A DNA stretch of 64,000 nt, from NCBI RefSeq assembly GCF_001428025.1, contig NZ_LMSC01000007.1, positions 879,801 to 943,800 on the forward strand, in the 5' to 3' direction. A program made the translations under genes and the position numbers. How positions within the stretch are numbered: the stretch's first letter is position 1; each line of letters opens with the position of its first letter. This DNA comes from Phycicoccus sp. Soil748. GTDB lineage: Bacteria > Actinomycetota > Actinomycetes > Actinomycetales > Dermatophilaceae. Of the stretch, positions 35,880-44,536 are shown one piece after another. The notes beneath the pieces are model-generated. The model did no database searches and was not told the DNA's origin. It saw nothing but the letters and a program-made list of their open reading frames with translations.

Positions 35880-38320
35880 CGTGGCGGGCCGGCGATGCGG
35901 GCGATGGCGGCGGGGGCCGGGGTGCCCGAGCCGTCGCGACGCCCGTTGGCCTCGGGCAGCTCGAGGGCGACGCCGTTGGCACCGGAGGCACGGGCCGGCA
36001 CGGGACCCGCCCAGGCCAGCACGAGGGTGTCCTCACCCTTGAGGAACCGGTGGCACCGGACGCCTCCGGTGGCGCGGCCCTTGGCGGGGTACTCGGAGTA
36101 GGGGGTGACCTTGATCGAGCCGGGCTCGGTGCCAGGAAGCGCGCCGGAGGAGCCGGAGGAGGTGACGACCACGGCGTCCGCGCCCTGCGGCACCGCGCCG
36201 AAGAAGCTGACGCGGTCGCCGCCGCCCAGCTTGATGCCTGCGATCCCGCCCCCAGCACGGCCCTGCGGACGCACCGAGGCGGCCCCGAAGCGCAGCAGCT
36301 GCGCCTCGGAGGTGATGAAGACGAGGTCCTCGTCTCCGGTCAGCAGCTCGACCGTGCCCACGACCTCGTCGCCGTCCTTGAGCGACACGAGCTCGAACTC
36401 GGGGCGGCCCGGGTAGTCGGTGGTGACGCGCTTGACCACGCCCTGCGCGGTGCCGAGCGCGATACCGGGCCCCTCGGAGCCGAGCCCCACGATCGTGAGG
36501 GGCTCCTCGCCGGCCGGCAGGTCGACGTACGCCGCGAGCGGGGCGCCGCCGGACAGGCTCGGGGCGCCGTTGGTGGGGGGCAGCGTCGGCAGCTCGAGCG
36601 CCGACAGCCGGACCAGGCGTCCGCGGGAGGTGACGAGCCCGACCTCTCCGCGAGCGGTCGTGCGGACCGCACCCACGAGCGCGTCGTGCTTGCTGCGGGA
36701 GCCGTCGGCGGGGATCGAGTCGGCGCCGGTGGTGCGTGCCATGAGCCCGGTGGAGGACAGCAGGACCCAGCAGGGGTCGTCGGCGACCTCGAGCGGCGTC
36801 GCCGTGGTCGCCGGCACGCCAGCGGACTCGAGCAGCACCGTACGGCGCGGGGTGCCGTGCGACTTCGCGACCTCGGCGAGCTCGGTGGAGACGGTCTTCA
36901 GGAGCAGCTTCTCGTCGCCGAGGATGGCCTCGAGCTCCTCGATCTGGCGCTCGAGGTCGGTCTTCTCGTTCTCGAGCTCGATGCGCGAGAACTTGGTGAG
37001 CCGGCGCAGCTGCAGGTCGAGGATGTAGGTCGCCTGGGGGTCGGACAGGTCGAACACGTCCATGAGCCGGGCCTTGGCGGTGTTGCCGTCGTCGGAGGAC
37101 CGGATGACCTGGATGACCTCGTCGATGTCGAGGATCGCAACGAGCAGGCCCTCGACGAGGTGCAGGCGGTCCTTGCGCTTGCCGAGGCGGTACTCGGTGC
37201 GGCGGCGCACCACGTCGGTGCGGAAGTCGACGTAGACGCGCAGCAGGTCCTTGAGCCCGAGGGTGCGCGGCTGGCCGCCGACGAGGGCGACGTTGTTGAT
37301 GGAGAACGAGTCCTCCATGGGCGTGAGCTTGTAGAGCTGCTCGAGGACCGCGTCGGGGTTGAAGCCGTTCTTGACCTCGATGACCAGGCGCAGGCCGTGC
37401 TTGCGGTCGGTGAGGTCCTTGACGTCGGCGATGCCCTGCAGCTTCTTGGACTGCACCGCGTCCTTGAGCTTCTCGATGACCTTCTCCGGGCCGACGAGGT
37501 AGGGCAGCTCGGTGACGACGATGCCCATGCGCCGGGGGGAGGTCTTCTCGATGCGGGTGGTGGCGCGCGTGCGGAAGCTGCCGCGGCCGGTGAGGTAGGC
37601 GTCGCGGATCCCGTCGAGGCCGACGATGCGCCCGCCGGCGGGCAGGTCGGGCCCCGGGACGAACTTCATGAGGTCGTCGAGCGAGCACGAGGGGTTGGCG
37701 ATCAGGTGGCGCGCGGCGCCGATGACCTCGACGAGGTTGTGGGGCGCCATGTTGGTCGCCATGCCGACCGCGATGCCGCTGGCGCCGTTGACGAGCAGGT
37801 TGGGGAACGCCGCGGGCAGGACCTCGGGCTGCAGGAGCTGGTCGTCGTAGTTGGGGACGAACGGCACCGTCTCCTCGTCGAGCCCGGTCGTCATGAGCAG
37901 CGCCGCCGCGGCCGGGCGGGCCTCGGTGTAGCGCGAGGCGGCCGGGCCGTCGTCGAGGGAGCCGAAGTTGCCGTGGCCGTCGACCAGGGGCAGCCGCATC
38001 GTGAACGGCTGGGCCATGCGGACGAGGGCGTCGTAGATCGCGGTGTCGCCGTGGGGGTGGTACTTGCCCATGACGTCGCCGACGACGCGCGAGGACTTCA
38101 CGTGCCCGCGGTCGGGCCGCAGGCCCATCTCGTGCATCGAGAAGAGGATGCGGCGCTGCACCGGCTTCAGGCCGTCGCGCGCGTCGGGCAGGGCGCGCGA
38201 GTGGATGACGGAGACGGCGTACTCGAGGAACGCTCCCTGCATCTCCTCGCGGACGTCGATGTCGACGATCCGCTCGACGTAGGTCTCGTCCTCAGGCGCG
38301 GACGCGCTCTTGCGGGCCAT
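35876..38320 (-). CDS. parC: DNA topoisomerase IV subunit A (ParC, GyrA family)
   Basis: DNA-breakage subunit. The winged helix starts near residue 34 ([25 protein letters not shown]); the active-site Tyr is residue 131 in AASRYTEAR. The quinolone region [12 protein letters not shown] has Thr at 93 in place of the common Ser or Ala. A coiled-coil tower follows, then a beta-pinwheel made of repeats (for example [36 protein letters not shown]). The length is 814 residues. An ATG at 38320 fits family N-termini better than the TTG 12 bases upstream. It pairs with ParE. Confidence 0.92.
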   Translation of the reverse strand: MARKSASAPEDETYVERIVDIDVREEMQGAFLEYAVSVIHSRALPDARDGLKPVQRRILFSMHEMGLRPDRGHVKSSRVVGDVMGKYHPHGDTAIYDALVRMAQPFTMRLPLVDGHGNFGSLDDGPAASRYTEARPAAAALLMTTGLDEETVPFVPNYDDQLLQPEVLPAAFPNLLVNGASGIAVGMATNMAPHNLVEVIGAARHLIANPSCSLDDLMKFVPGPDLPAGGRIVGLDGIRDAYLTGRGSFRTRATTRIEKTSPRRMGIVVTELPYLVGPEKVIEKLKDAVQSKKLQGIADVKDLTDRKHGLRLVIEVKNGFNPDAVLEQLYKLTPMEDSFSINNVALVGGQPRTLGLKDLLRVYVDFRTDVVRRRTEYRLGKRKDRLHLVEGLLVAILDIDEVIQVIRSSDDGNTAKARLMDVFDLSDPQATYILDLQLRRLTKFSRIELENEKTDLERQIEELEAILGDEKLLLKTVSTELAEVAKSHGTPRRTVLLESAGVPATTATPLEVADDPCWVLLSSTGLMARTTGADSIPADGSRSKHDALVGAVRTTARGEVGLVTSRGRLVRLSALELPTLPPTNGAPSLSGGAPLAAYVDLPAGEEPLTIVGLGSEGPGIALGTAQGVVKRVTTDYPGRPEFELVSLKDGDEVVGTVELLTGDEDLVFITSEAQLLRFGAASVRPQGRAGGGIAGIKLGGGDRVSFFGAVPQGADAVVVTSSGSSGALPGTEPGSIKVTPYSEYPAKGRATGGVRCHRFLKGEDTLVLAWAGPVPARASGANGVALELPEANGRRDGSGTPAPAAIARIAGPPR

Positions 38321-38386
38321 ACCGGGGTGCAACTCCTCGTGGACGCCCCGCCGGCCGCGGGGGAACCCCCCAATCTTGGCCCACGG

Positions 38387-39022
38387 CTAGACAGGGCCCG
38401 GGACCGACTCGCCGGGGCCGGCGCCGAACGCGCCCCGGTGCACGACCTCCGACGCCGGGCGCCGTCCGCGACGCAGGCTCGGCGACGTCGTGCGGGTGAG
38501 CTCGTGGCCGAGCGCCACCACACCGACCAGCCGCCGGTCCACGGGTATGCCGTGTGCCTGCCGCACGGCGTCGTGCCGGTCCGGTGGCACGCCGAAGAAC
38601 AGTGCCCCCAGCCCTTCGTCGACGGCGGTGAGCAGCATGAGCATCGCCGCCATGCCCGTGTCGACGTCCCAATAGGGGACCGGCCAGCGAGCCGGGTCCC
38701 GGTCGGTCCAGCCCTTGTCGGGCTCGGCGTAGCGGTCGAGGTAGGCGTCGGGGTGGGACAGGCACAGGACGAGCACGGGCGCGGCGGCCACGCCGCGCAG
38801 CCAGGCGTCGGGTTGGCGCTCGCCGTCGCGGGTGGCTGCCCAGAACGTGCCGGTCTGCGCCGGTCCCTCGAGGACGAGGAAGTCCCAGCCCTGGCTGAAA
38901 CCGGCGCTGGGCGCGCGTTGAGCCGCGTGCAGGACCCGCTCGAGCGACCCACCCGCCACCGGCCGGTCGGGGTCGAACCGGCGCACCATCCGCCGCCGGC
39001 GGACCACCTCTGCGAGCTCCAT
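38387..39022 (-). CDS. Nitroreductase-family flavoprotein
   Basis: A 211-residue FMN protein: VRRRRMVRRFDPDRPV at the start for FMN phosphate contact, AQRAPSAGFSQGWDFLVLEG near residue 34, and a later GMAAMLMLLTAVDEGLGALFFG near 123. It resembles the BluB/nitroreductase superfamily. The ATG lies 6 bases after a CAGGAT on the minus strand and has no ribosome site, so it may be leaderless. It is divergent from the sigma-factor gene and shares an inverted repeat with it. Confidence 0.88.
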   Translation of the reverse strand: MELAEVVRRRRMVRRFDPDRPVAGGSLERVLHAAQRAPSAGFSQGWDFLVLEGPAQTGTFWAATRDGERQPDAWLRGVAAAPVLVLCLSHPDAYLDRYAEPDKGWTDRDPARWPVPYWDVDTGMAAMLMLLTAVDEGLGALFFGVPPDRHDAVRQAHGIPVDRRLVGVVALGHELTRTTSPSLRRGRRPASEVVHRGAFGAGPGESVPGPV

Positions 39023-39071
39023 GGCACCATCCTGTCGCGGGCCGCCGTGACGACGCTGACAGGATGGCACC
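39023..39071. promoter_or_regulatory. Inverted repeat carrying divergent -10-like hexamers between the nitroreductase and sigma-factor genes
   Basis: Arms 39023-39036 and 39058-39071 pair in 12 of 14 positions around a 21-base centre. Each arm contains CAGGAT pointing outward at a promoter-like position. Confidence 0.5.
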
Positions 39072-39145
39072 AACCACGCGCGGCGCTGCGGCGTCCACGG
39101 GACATGACGACGATGACCGCGGTGGTCCTCAGGGGAGGGGTGGGC

Positions 39146-39643
39146 GTGGCGACGCGGGACCGGGTCGACGTCGAGGCTGCCGTCCGCGAGGTCTACGACG
39201 TCCACTACGGCCGCCTCGCCGGCTGGACCGCCCGGCTCGTCGGCGACCACGACCTGGGCCACGACCTCGCCACCGAGGCGTTCCTCAAGCTGTTCCGCGA
39301 CTTCGCCCGCGTCGACGACCCGCGCGCCTGGCTCTACACCGTCACCGCCAACCTGGTGCGCGACCACTGGCGCAAGCGCGGGCGCGAGTCGGTCGCCTAC
39401 ACCCGGCACGAAGGTGGTCGCGACGACTTCACCCCCGACCCCGACCTGGCGACGACGCTGACCGTCCGCGAAGCGGTGCTCGAGCTCCCGGACCGGCTGC
39501 GCGTGGTCGTGCTCCTGCACTACTTCGCCGACCTGCCGGTGGCGACCGTCGCACGCCAGCTGGAGAAGTCCGAGGGCACAGTCAAACGGGACCTTTTCGA
39601 CGCCCGCCAGCGGATGGCGAAGACCTTGGGAGAGCTGCGATGA
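39146..39643 (+). CDS. ECF-type RNA polymerase sigma factor
   Basis: A 165-residue sigma-70 family protein with only regions 2 and 4. Region 2: VYDVHYGRLAGWTARLVGDHDLGHDLATEAFLKLFRDF and RAWLYTVTANLVRDHWRK; region 4: LPDRLRVVVLLHYFADLPVATVARQLEKSEGTVKRDLFDARQRM. I prefer the GTG behind GGGGAGGGG; an in-frame ATG at 39104 would add 14 residues that are partly encoded by that ribosome site. It is coupled by an ATGA overlap to the membrane gene next to it, its likely regulator. Confidence 0.9.
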   Translation: MATRDRVDVEAAVREVYDVHYGRLAGWTARLVGDHDLGHDLATEAFLKLFRDFARVDDPRAWLYTVTANLVRDHWRKRGRESVAYTRHEGGRDDFTPDPDLATTLTVREAVLELPDRLRVVVLLHYFADLPVATVARQLEKSEGTVKRDLFDARQRMAKTLGELR

Positions 39644-41070
39644 CCCGGGACCCCCTGGACGACTTCTTCGCGCGTGAGCGCGCCGAGGTCCGGGAGCTGC
39701 CTGCGGGCCCGGACCGCTGGGAGGCGCTGCTTGCCGAGTCGCGCCGCCCGCAGCGGCACCGCGCGGTCCTGTGGCTGGGCGCGGCGGCGGCTGTCGCGGT
39801 GGTCGCGGCGGGCCTCGTCGTGGGCACGGGTCACGGGCCGGGCCTGCAGCAGGCCGCCGACACGCCGTCCAGGACGACGTCCTCCTCGACCGCAGCGCGG
39901 CCTACCGTCACGGTGACCCGGACGGTGACGGCCGGCCCCACCGGCTCCGCCCCCGCGAAGGGACCCGCGTCCGTCACCACCGCGCCGGAGCCCCAGGTGC
40001 TGCCCGTGCCCCGCACGTTCGAGCTCGCGTCGCTCACCAACGCCGGGACCGGCCACCTGGTCGGGCTCGGTTCCGCCGCCTGCGCATCCGGCAGCTGCAG
40101 CGCGGTCGTCGCCTCCGACGACGACGGGCGCACCTGGTCGACCCGGGCCTCGTTCACCGACCTGACCACCCGCGGACCCCTGGTCACCCCTGCGGACGCC
40201 AAGCAGCTCGTGGGCGTGCGGTTCGCGACGCCCCAGGTCGGCTACGTGTTCGGCAGCGAGGTGCGGCGCACCACCGACGGTGGACGCTCCTGGAGCCCCG
40301 TCGACGTGGCCGGACGCCGCGTGCTGTCCCTGGAGACCGACGGCACCCGGGTGTGGATGGTCACGGCGCGAACCTGTGGCCACGTGGGGACCGCGTCGGT
40401 GCAGCGAGGGTGCTCCGACCTCCAGGTCCGCACCGCCCCGGTCACCAGCGACCGCACGGAGGCCGTGGACGTCGCCGGCACGGCGCCGGTGGTGGAGAAC
40501 GCCTGGATCGTCCTCGACGGGTCCGACGCCTACCTCAACGGCACGTCGACGGGGACCCAGCAGCCGCTGCGCCCCCAGCGGGTCTCCGGGACGCCCCAGC
40601 CGCTCCCGGTGCCCCAGGGCTGCGACCCGGCTCAGGGGTTCACCGTCACGGCCGCCGCCAACAGCCGCGGCACGCTGGTCGGCCTCTGCCCGGCCTCCGG
40701 CGCCGCCGACGTGCGTTACGACCTGGTCACCTCGACCGACCGCGGCGCGACGTGGCGCCAGCGCCCGGCTCCGGGCCTCGGCAACCCCACCCCGGCGGGG
40801 GTGTGGCTCACCGCCACCGACGCCGAGCACGTCGTCGCGGTCCGGCAGGCCCTGCCGGCCAGCACCGGCGAGGCGACGTCCCCCACCCGGATGCTCTCGA
40901 CGAGCACCGGCGGCGCCGCCTGGAAGGACGTGGCGCCGGGCGGCTCTACATCCACCACGTGGGCAGGAGCGGCCGGCGGTGGACTCGTCTACGCCACCGG
41001 CGGCGGAGCCTCCTACTGGGTCAGCAGCGACTCCGGCTCGACCTTCGAGACGGTCCCGCTGCGGCACTGA
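39640..41070 (+). CDS. Membrane protein with extracellular Asp-box beta-propeller, likely partner of the sigma factor
   Basis: Type II membrane protein of 476 residues: a 40-residue cytoplasmic head, one helix at about 42-62, a Thr/Ser/Pro-rich linker, then an extracellular domain. That domain has five Asp-box-like motifs (SDDDGRTW, TTDGGRSW, STDRGATW, STGGAAW, SSDSGSTF), as in BNR/sialidase-fold propellers. The head lacks the HxxxCxxC zinc motif of classical anti-sigma factors. By position it could be an anti-sigma factor or a sensor. The start is inside the sigma-factor stop. Confidence 0.8.
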   Translation: MTRDPLDDFFARERAEVRELPAGPDRWEALLAESRRPQRHRAVLWLGAAAAVAVVAAGLVVGTGHGPGLQQAADTPSRTTSSSTAARPTVTVTRTVTAGPTGSAPAKGPASVTTAPEPQVLPVPRTFELASLTNAGTGHLVGLGSAACASGSCSAVVASDDDGRTWSTRASFTDLTTRGPLVTPADAKQLVGVRFATPQVGYVFGSEVRRTTDGGRSWSPVDVAGRRVLSLETDGTRVWMVTARTCGHVGTASVQRGCSDLQVRTAPVTSDRTEAVDVAGTAPVVENAWIVLDGSDAYLNGTSTGTQQPLRPQRVSGTPQPLPVPQGCDPAQGFTVTAAANSRGTLVGLCPASGAADVRYDLVTSTDRGATWRQRPAPGLGNPTPAGVWLTATDAEHVVAVRQALPASTGEATSPTRMLSTSTGGAAWKDVAPGGSTSTTWAGAAGGGLVYATGGGASYWVSSDSGSTFETVPLRH

Positions 41071-41113
41071 CCGCACCCTCCCGGGGTGGGGCGGGCGTGA
41101 CATGCTTTCCACC

Positions 41114-41155
41114 ATGACGCAGGCCGCGACGCTGGTGGCGAGCAGGGCCCGATGA
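41114..41155 (+). CDS. Thirteen-codon upstream reading frame coupled to the GNAT/synthetase gene
   Basis: MTQAATLVASRAR begins with an ATG preceded by CATGCT at 41101-41106 with a 7-base gap, as in the leaderless genes here. Its TGA overlaps the ATG of the large gene. It may exist only to bring ribosomes to that start. A longer in-frame ATG is at 41102. Confidence 0.4.
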   Translation: MTQAATLVASRAR

Positions 41156-43818
41156 CGGCGACCCAGGCACGCCCTGCCGGCTACCCGACCGAGTGGGAGG
41201 CCGACGTCGTGCTCCGGGACGGCTCCGTGGCGCACCTCCGCCCGATCACGCCCAGCGACGTCGACGCGGTGCACCGGTTCCACGCCGGGCAGTCCGACGA
41301 GTCGATCTACATGCGGTTCTTCGCGCCCCTGCGCAAGCTCAGCGACCGTGACGTCACGCGCTTCACCAACGTCGACTACCACGACCGGGTGGCGCTGGTG
41401 GCGACGGTGCGGGGCGACATCATCGGCATCGGCCGCTACGACCGCATCACCCCGACCAGCGCCGAGGTCGCCTTCAACATCTCCGACTCCTACCAGGGCC
41501 GCGGCATCGGGTCGGTGCTGCTCGAGCACCTCGCGGTCATCGCCTGGGAGGCGGGGGTGCAGGAGTTCACCGCCGAGGTGCTGCCCCAGAACCGCAAGAT
41601 GATCTCGGTCTTCGCCGACGCGGGGTACGAGGTGGCCCGCCGCTTCGAGGACGGTGTGGTCTCCCTCAGCTTCCGGATCCAGCCCACCGAGCGCTCGGAG
41701 GCGGTGCGCCTGTCCCGGGAGCACCGCGCCGAGTCCGTGAGCATGCACTCGGTGCTGTTCCCCGACTCGATCGCCGTCGTGGGCGCCAGCCGTCGCACCG
41801 ACTCCATCGGGCACCACATCCTGGCCAACATCCAGGCCGCCGGGTTCAACGGCGCGGTGCACGCGGTCAACCGCGAGGCCATGGAGGTCCTCGGCCTGCC
41901 CGCCCACGCTCGGGTGTCGGAGATCCCCGGCGAGGTCGACCTGGCGGTGGTCGCCGTGCCCGCCGACGAGGTGCTCGACGTGGTCGCCGACTGCGCCGAG
42001 GCCGGGGTCAAGACGCTGCTGGTCGTGTCGGCGGGGTTCGCCGAGGCCGGGCCGGACGGGGAGGACCTGCAGCGTGAGCTGCTCGCCACCGCGCGCAGCG
42101 CCGGCATGCGGGTCCTGGGCCCCAACTCCTTCGGCGTCATCAACAACCACCCGAGCGTCCGACTCAACGCCTCGCTCGCCCCCGACCTGCCCCCACCGGG
42201 ACGCCTCGGGCTCTTCGCGCAGAGCGGCGCCCTCGGCATCGCGGTGCTGGCGTCGGCGGCCCGGCGAGGCCTCGGCATCTCGGTCTTCGCGTCGGCCGGC
42301 AACCGCGTCGACGTCTCCGGCAACGACTTCATGCAGTACTGGATCGACGACGAGGACACCGACGCGGTCGGCCTCTACCTCGAGTCCATGGGCAACCCGC
42401 GCAAGTTCTCACGCATCGCCCGGAGGCTGGCGACGACCAAGCCCGTGATCGTGGTGAAGTCGGGGGTCTCGTCGTACGGCGTGCCGCCGGGTCACCGGGC
42501 CCGCACCACGAGGGTGCGCCCCGAGGCGTTCGACTCGATGCTGCGCCAGGCCGGTGTCATCAGGGTCGAGAACGTCCACCAGATGTTCGACGTCGCCCAG
42601 CTCGTCGTGCACCAGCCGCTGCCCCAGGGCAACCGGGTGGCCATCGTCGGCAACTCCGACGCCCTCGGCGCGCTCACGGCCGAGGCCTGCGTCAGCTGGG
42701 GCCTCGAGGTGGCCCACGGGCCGGTCTCGCTGCCCAGCGACGCGACGGGGGAGCGGTTCGCCGAGGCGCTCGCGGACGCGTTCGCCGACGCCGACGTCGA
42801 CAGCGTGCTGACCTGCTTCATCCCGCCCCTGGTCACCCAGGACGAGGAGGTCGCGACGGCGGTGCGCAATGCGGCCATCGCGTCCGACAAGCCCTGCCTC
42901 GCAACGTTCCTCGGTATGCGGGGTGTCCTCGAGCGACTCTCCGACCAGCGCGAGGGCGGCCGGCTGGAGGTGGTCCCCGCCTACGCCATGCCGGAGGACG
43001 CCGTCCGCGCGCTCGCGGCGGCGACGCGGTACGCCGAGTGGCGGGCGCGCGACCACGGCGTGCCTGTGGGGCCGGTCGGCATCGACCGCGAGGCGGCCAG
43101 CGCGGTGGTCGAGCGCGTGCTGGCCGAGGCGCCGGAGGGTCGCCGGCTCACCCACCAGGAGGTGACCGAGCTGCTCTCGGCATACGGCATCGAGCTCTGG
43201 GGGAGCGTCCCGGTGCGCACGGTCGAGGAGGCCGTGGCCGCAGCGGGCTCCGTCGGCTACCCCGTGGTGATCAAGTCGGTGGCGCCGCTCATGCGCCACC
43301 AGCCGGGCCTCAGCGGCATCCGGGTCGACCTGCGCTCGGAGGCCCAGGTGCGGGAGGCGTTCGGCGCCCTGACCGAGCGGCTGGCACCGCTGTCGGCCAA
43401 CACCTTCGTCGTCCAGCGCATGGCGAGCCTGGGTGTGTCCTGCGTGGTGCGCAGCGACGAGGACCCGTTGTTCGGCCCGGTCGTCTCCTTCAGCATCGCC
43501 GGACCGCCCACCGACCTGCTCGGCGACATCGGCCACCGCATCCCCCCGCTGACCGACGTCGACGTCTCCGACCTGATCTCCTCGGTCAAGGCCTCCCCGA
43601 TGCTGCACGGCCACCGGGGGGCCGCACCCGTGCACCGGGCGGCGCTCGCCGACCTCATCGCGCGTGTCTCGGTGCTCGCCGACAACCTGCCGGAGGTGTC
43701 CAGCCTCGTCCTCAACCCGGTCAACGCCCAGCCCGCCGGGGTCGACGTCCTCGGCGCCGAGGTGGTCGTCGCCCCGACCACCCGCCGCAAGGACCCCGGT
43801 CGCCGCAGCCTGACGTAG
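41152..43818 (+). CDS. GNAT acetyltransferase fused to an ADP-forming acyl-CoA-synthetase-like protein
   Basis: An 888-residue fusion like the Pat family of protein-lysine acetyltransferases, but with the GNAT domain first. Residues 15-175 are GNAT (DSYQGRGIGSVLLEHLAVIAW is the acetyl-CoA loop). Residues 195-470 are a CoA-binding domain (IAVVGASRRTDSIGHHI), and 650-880 an ATP-grasp domain (GYPVVIKSVAP, FVVQRMASLG). In true synthetases the phospho-His lies in SHTGALAG; here the aligned position reads PPGHRARTT with His448. Synthetase activity is therefore doubtful, and a regulatory role is likelier. Known relatives acetylate acetyl-CoA synthetase. Confidence 0.9.
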   Translation: MTATQARPAGYPTEWEADVVLRDGSVAHLRPITPSDVDAVHRFHAGQSDESIYMRFFAPLRKLSDRDVTRFTNVDYHDRVALVATVRGDIIGIGRYDRITPTSAEVAFNISDSYQGRGIGSVLLEHLAVIAWEAGVQEFTAEVLPQNRKMISVFADAGYEVARRFEDGVVSLSFRIQPTERSEAVRLSREHRAESVSMHSVLFPDSIAVVGASRRTDSIGHHILANIQAAGFNGAVHAVNREAMEVLGLPAHARVSEIPGEVDLAVVAVPADEVLDVVADCAEAGVKTLLVVSAGFAEAGPDGEDLQRELLATARSAGMRVLGPNSFGVINNHPSVRLNASLAPDLPPPGRLGLFAQSGALGIAVLASAARRGLGISVFASAGNRVDVSGNDFMQYWIDDEDTDAVGLYLESMGNPRKFSRIARRLATTKPVIVVKSGVSSYGVPPGHRARTTRVRPEAFDSMLRQAGVIRVENVHQMFDVAQLVVHQPLPQGNRVAIVGNSDALGALTAEACVSWGLEVAHGPVSLPSDATGERFAEALADAFADADVDSVLTCFIPPLVTQDEEVATAVRNAAIASDKPCLATFLGMRGVLERLSDQREGGRLEVVPAYAMPEDAVRALAAATRYAEWRARDHGVPVGPVGIDREAASAVVERVLAEAPEGRRLTHQEVTELLSAYGIELWGSVPVRTVEEAVAAAGSVGYPVVIKSVAPLMRHQPGLSGIRVDLRSEAQVREAFGALTERLAPLSANTFVVQRMASLGVSCVVRSDEDPLFGPVVSFSIAGPPTDLLGDIGHRIPPLTDVDVSDLISSVKASPMLHGHRGAAPVHRAALADLIARVSVLADNLPEVSSLVLNPVNAQPAGVDVLGAEVVVAPTTRRKDPGRRSLT

Positions 43819-43899
43819 GGCGGGCCCGGTGCGCCGCACGCGGCCCGACGAGGCCTCCGCCCCCGGCGGCGTCGGCCCGGGTAGGGCAAGATGGCCGGT

Positions 43900-44502
43900 A
43901 TGGGCTCAACCTCCTCGCGCCGTGCCGCCGGACCGCTGGCCCTGCCGGACGACCTGACCAGGGCGATCGAGCAGGCGGGCTACTACCCGAGCCTGGTCGG
44001 TGACGTCGTCCAGGCGGCCCTCGGGGGCGACGAGGTGGTCTCCCACCTCGTGCACCAGGAGACGACGTTCGACCACGACGCGGTCCGCCGGCACATCACC
44101 GTCCTCGCCCTCACCGGCTCGCGGCTGGTCATCGCCCACGCCGACGACCACACCGACGAGCGTCCCGGCCACGAGGACGTCGCCACCGCGACGACCGAGA
44201 GCGTGCCTCTCAGCGCCGTCCGCGGCGTGATGGTCACCCACGTGGTCGCGCGTCCGCAGGAGTACCAGCCGGGCTCGCTCGGCCGCGAGATCACCCTCAC
44301 GCTCGGCTGGGGGGCCGTGAGCCGGATCGACCTCGTGCCGGCCTCCTGCGCCGATCCAGACTGCGACGCCGACCACGGCTACGAGGGCAGCGTCGCCTCC
44401 GACGACATCTCCCTGCGGATCAGCGCCGACGCCGAGGGTGAGACAGCCCTGCAGCAGGCCCTCGACTTCGCCCAGGCCCTCTCGACCAGCATCGGCAGCT
44501 AG
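43900..44502 (+). CDS. DUF5998 protein
   Basis: A 200-residue protein of unknown function, DUF5998. Typical stretches are ALPDDLTRAIEQAGYYPSLVGDVVQAAL, LVHQETTFDHDAVRRHITVLALTGSRLV and SLGREITLTLGWGAVSRIDLVPASCADPDCDADHGYEG with a Cys pair. The C-terminus is predicted helical. The ATG at 43900 follows CAAGAT by 7 bases and has no ribosome site; an ATG at 43891 is in frame. It lies with the alkaline-phosphatase-fold gene in the same direction. Confidence 0.8.
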   Translation: MGSTSSRRAAGPLALPDDLTRAIEQAGYYPSLVGDVVQAALGGDEVVSHLVHQETTFDHDAVRRHITVLALTGSRLVIAHADDHTDERPGHEDVATATTESVPLSAVRGVMVTHVVARPQEYQPGSLGREITLTLGWGAVSRIDLVPASCADPDCDADHGYEGSVASDDISLRISADAEGETALQQALDFAQALSTSIGS

Positions 44503-44536
44503 GCCCGTGCGCACGCCGAAGGCGATGCCCTAACCC

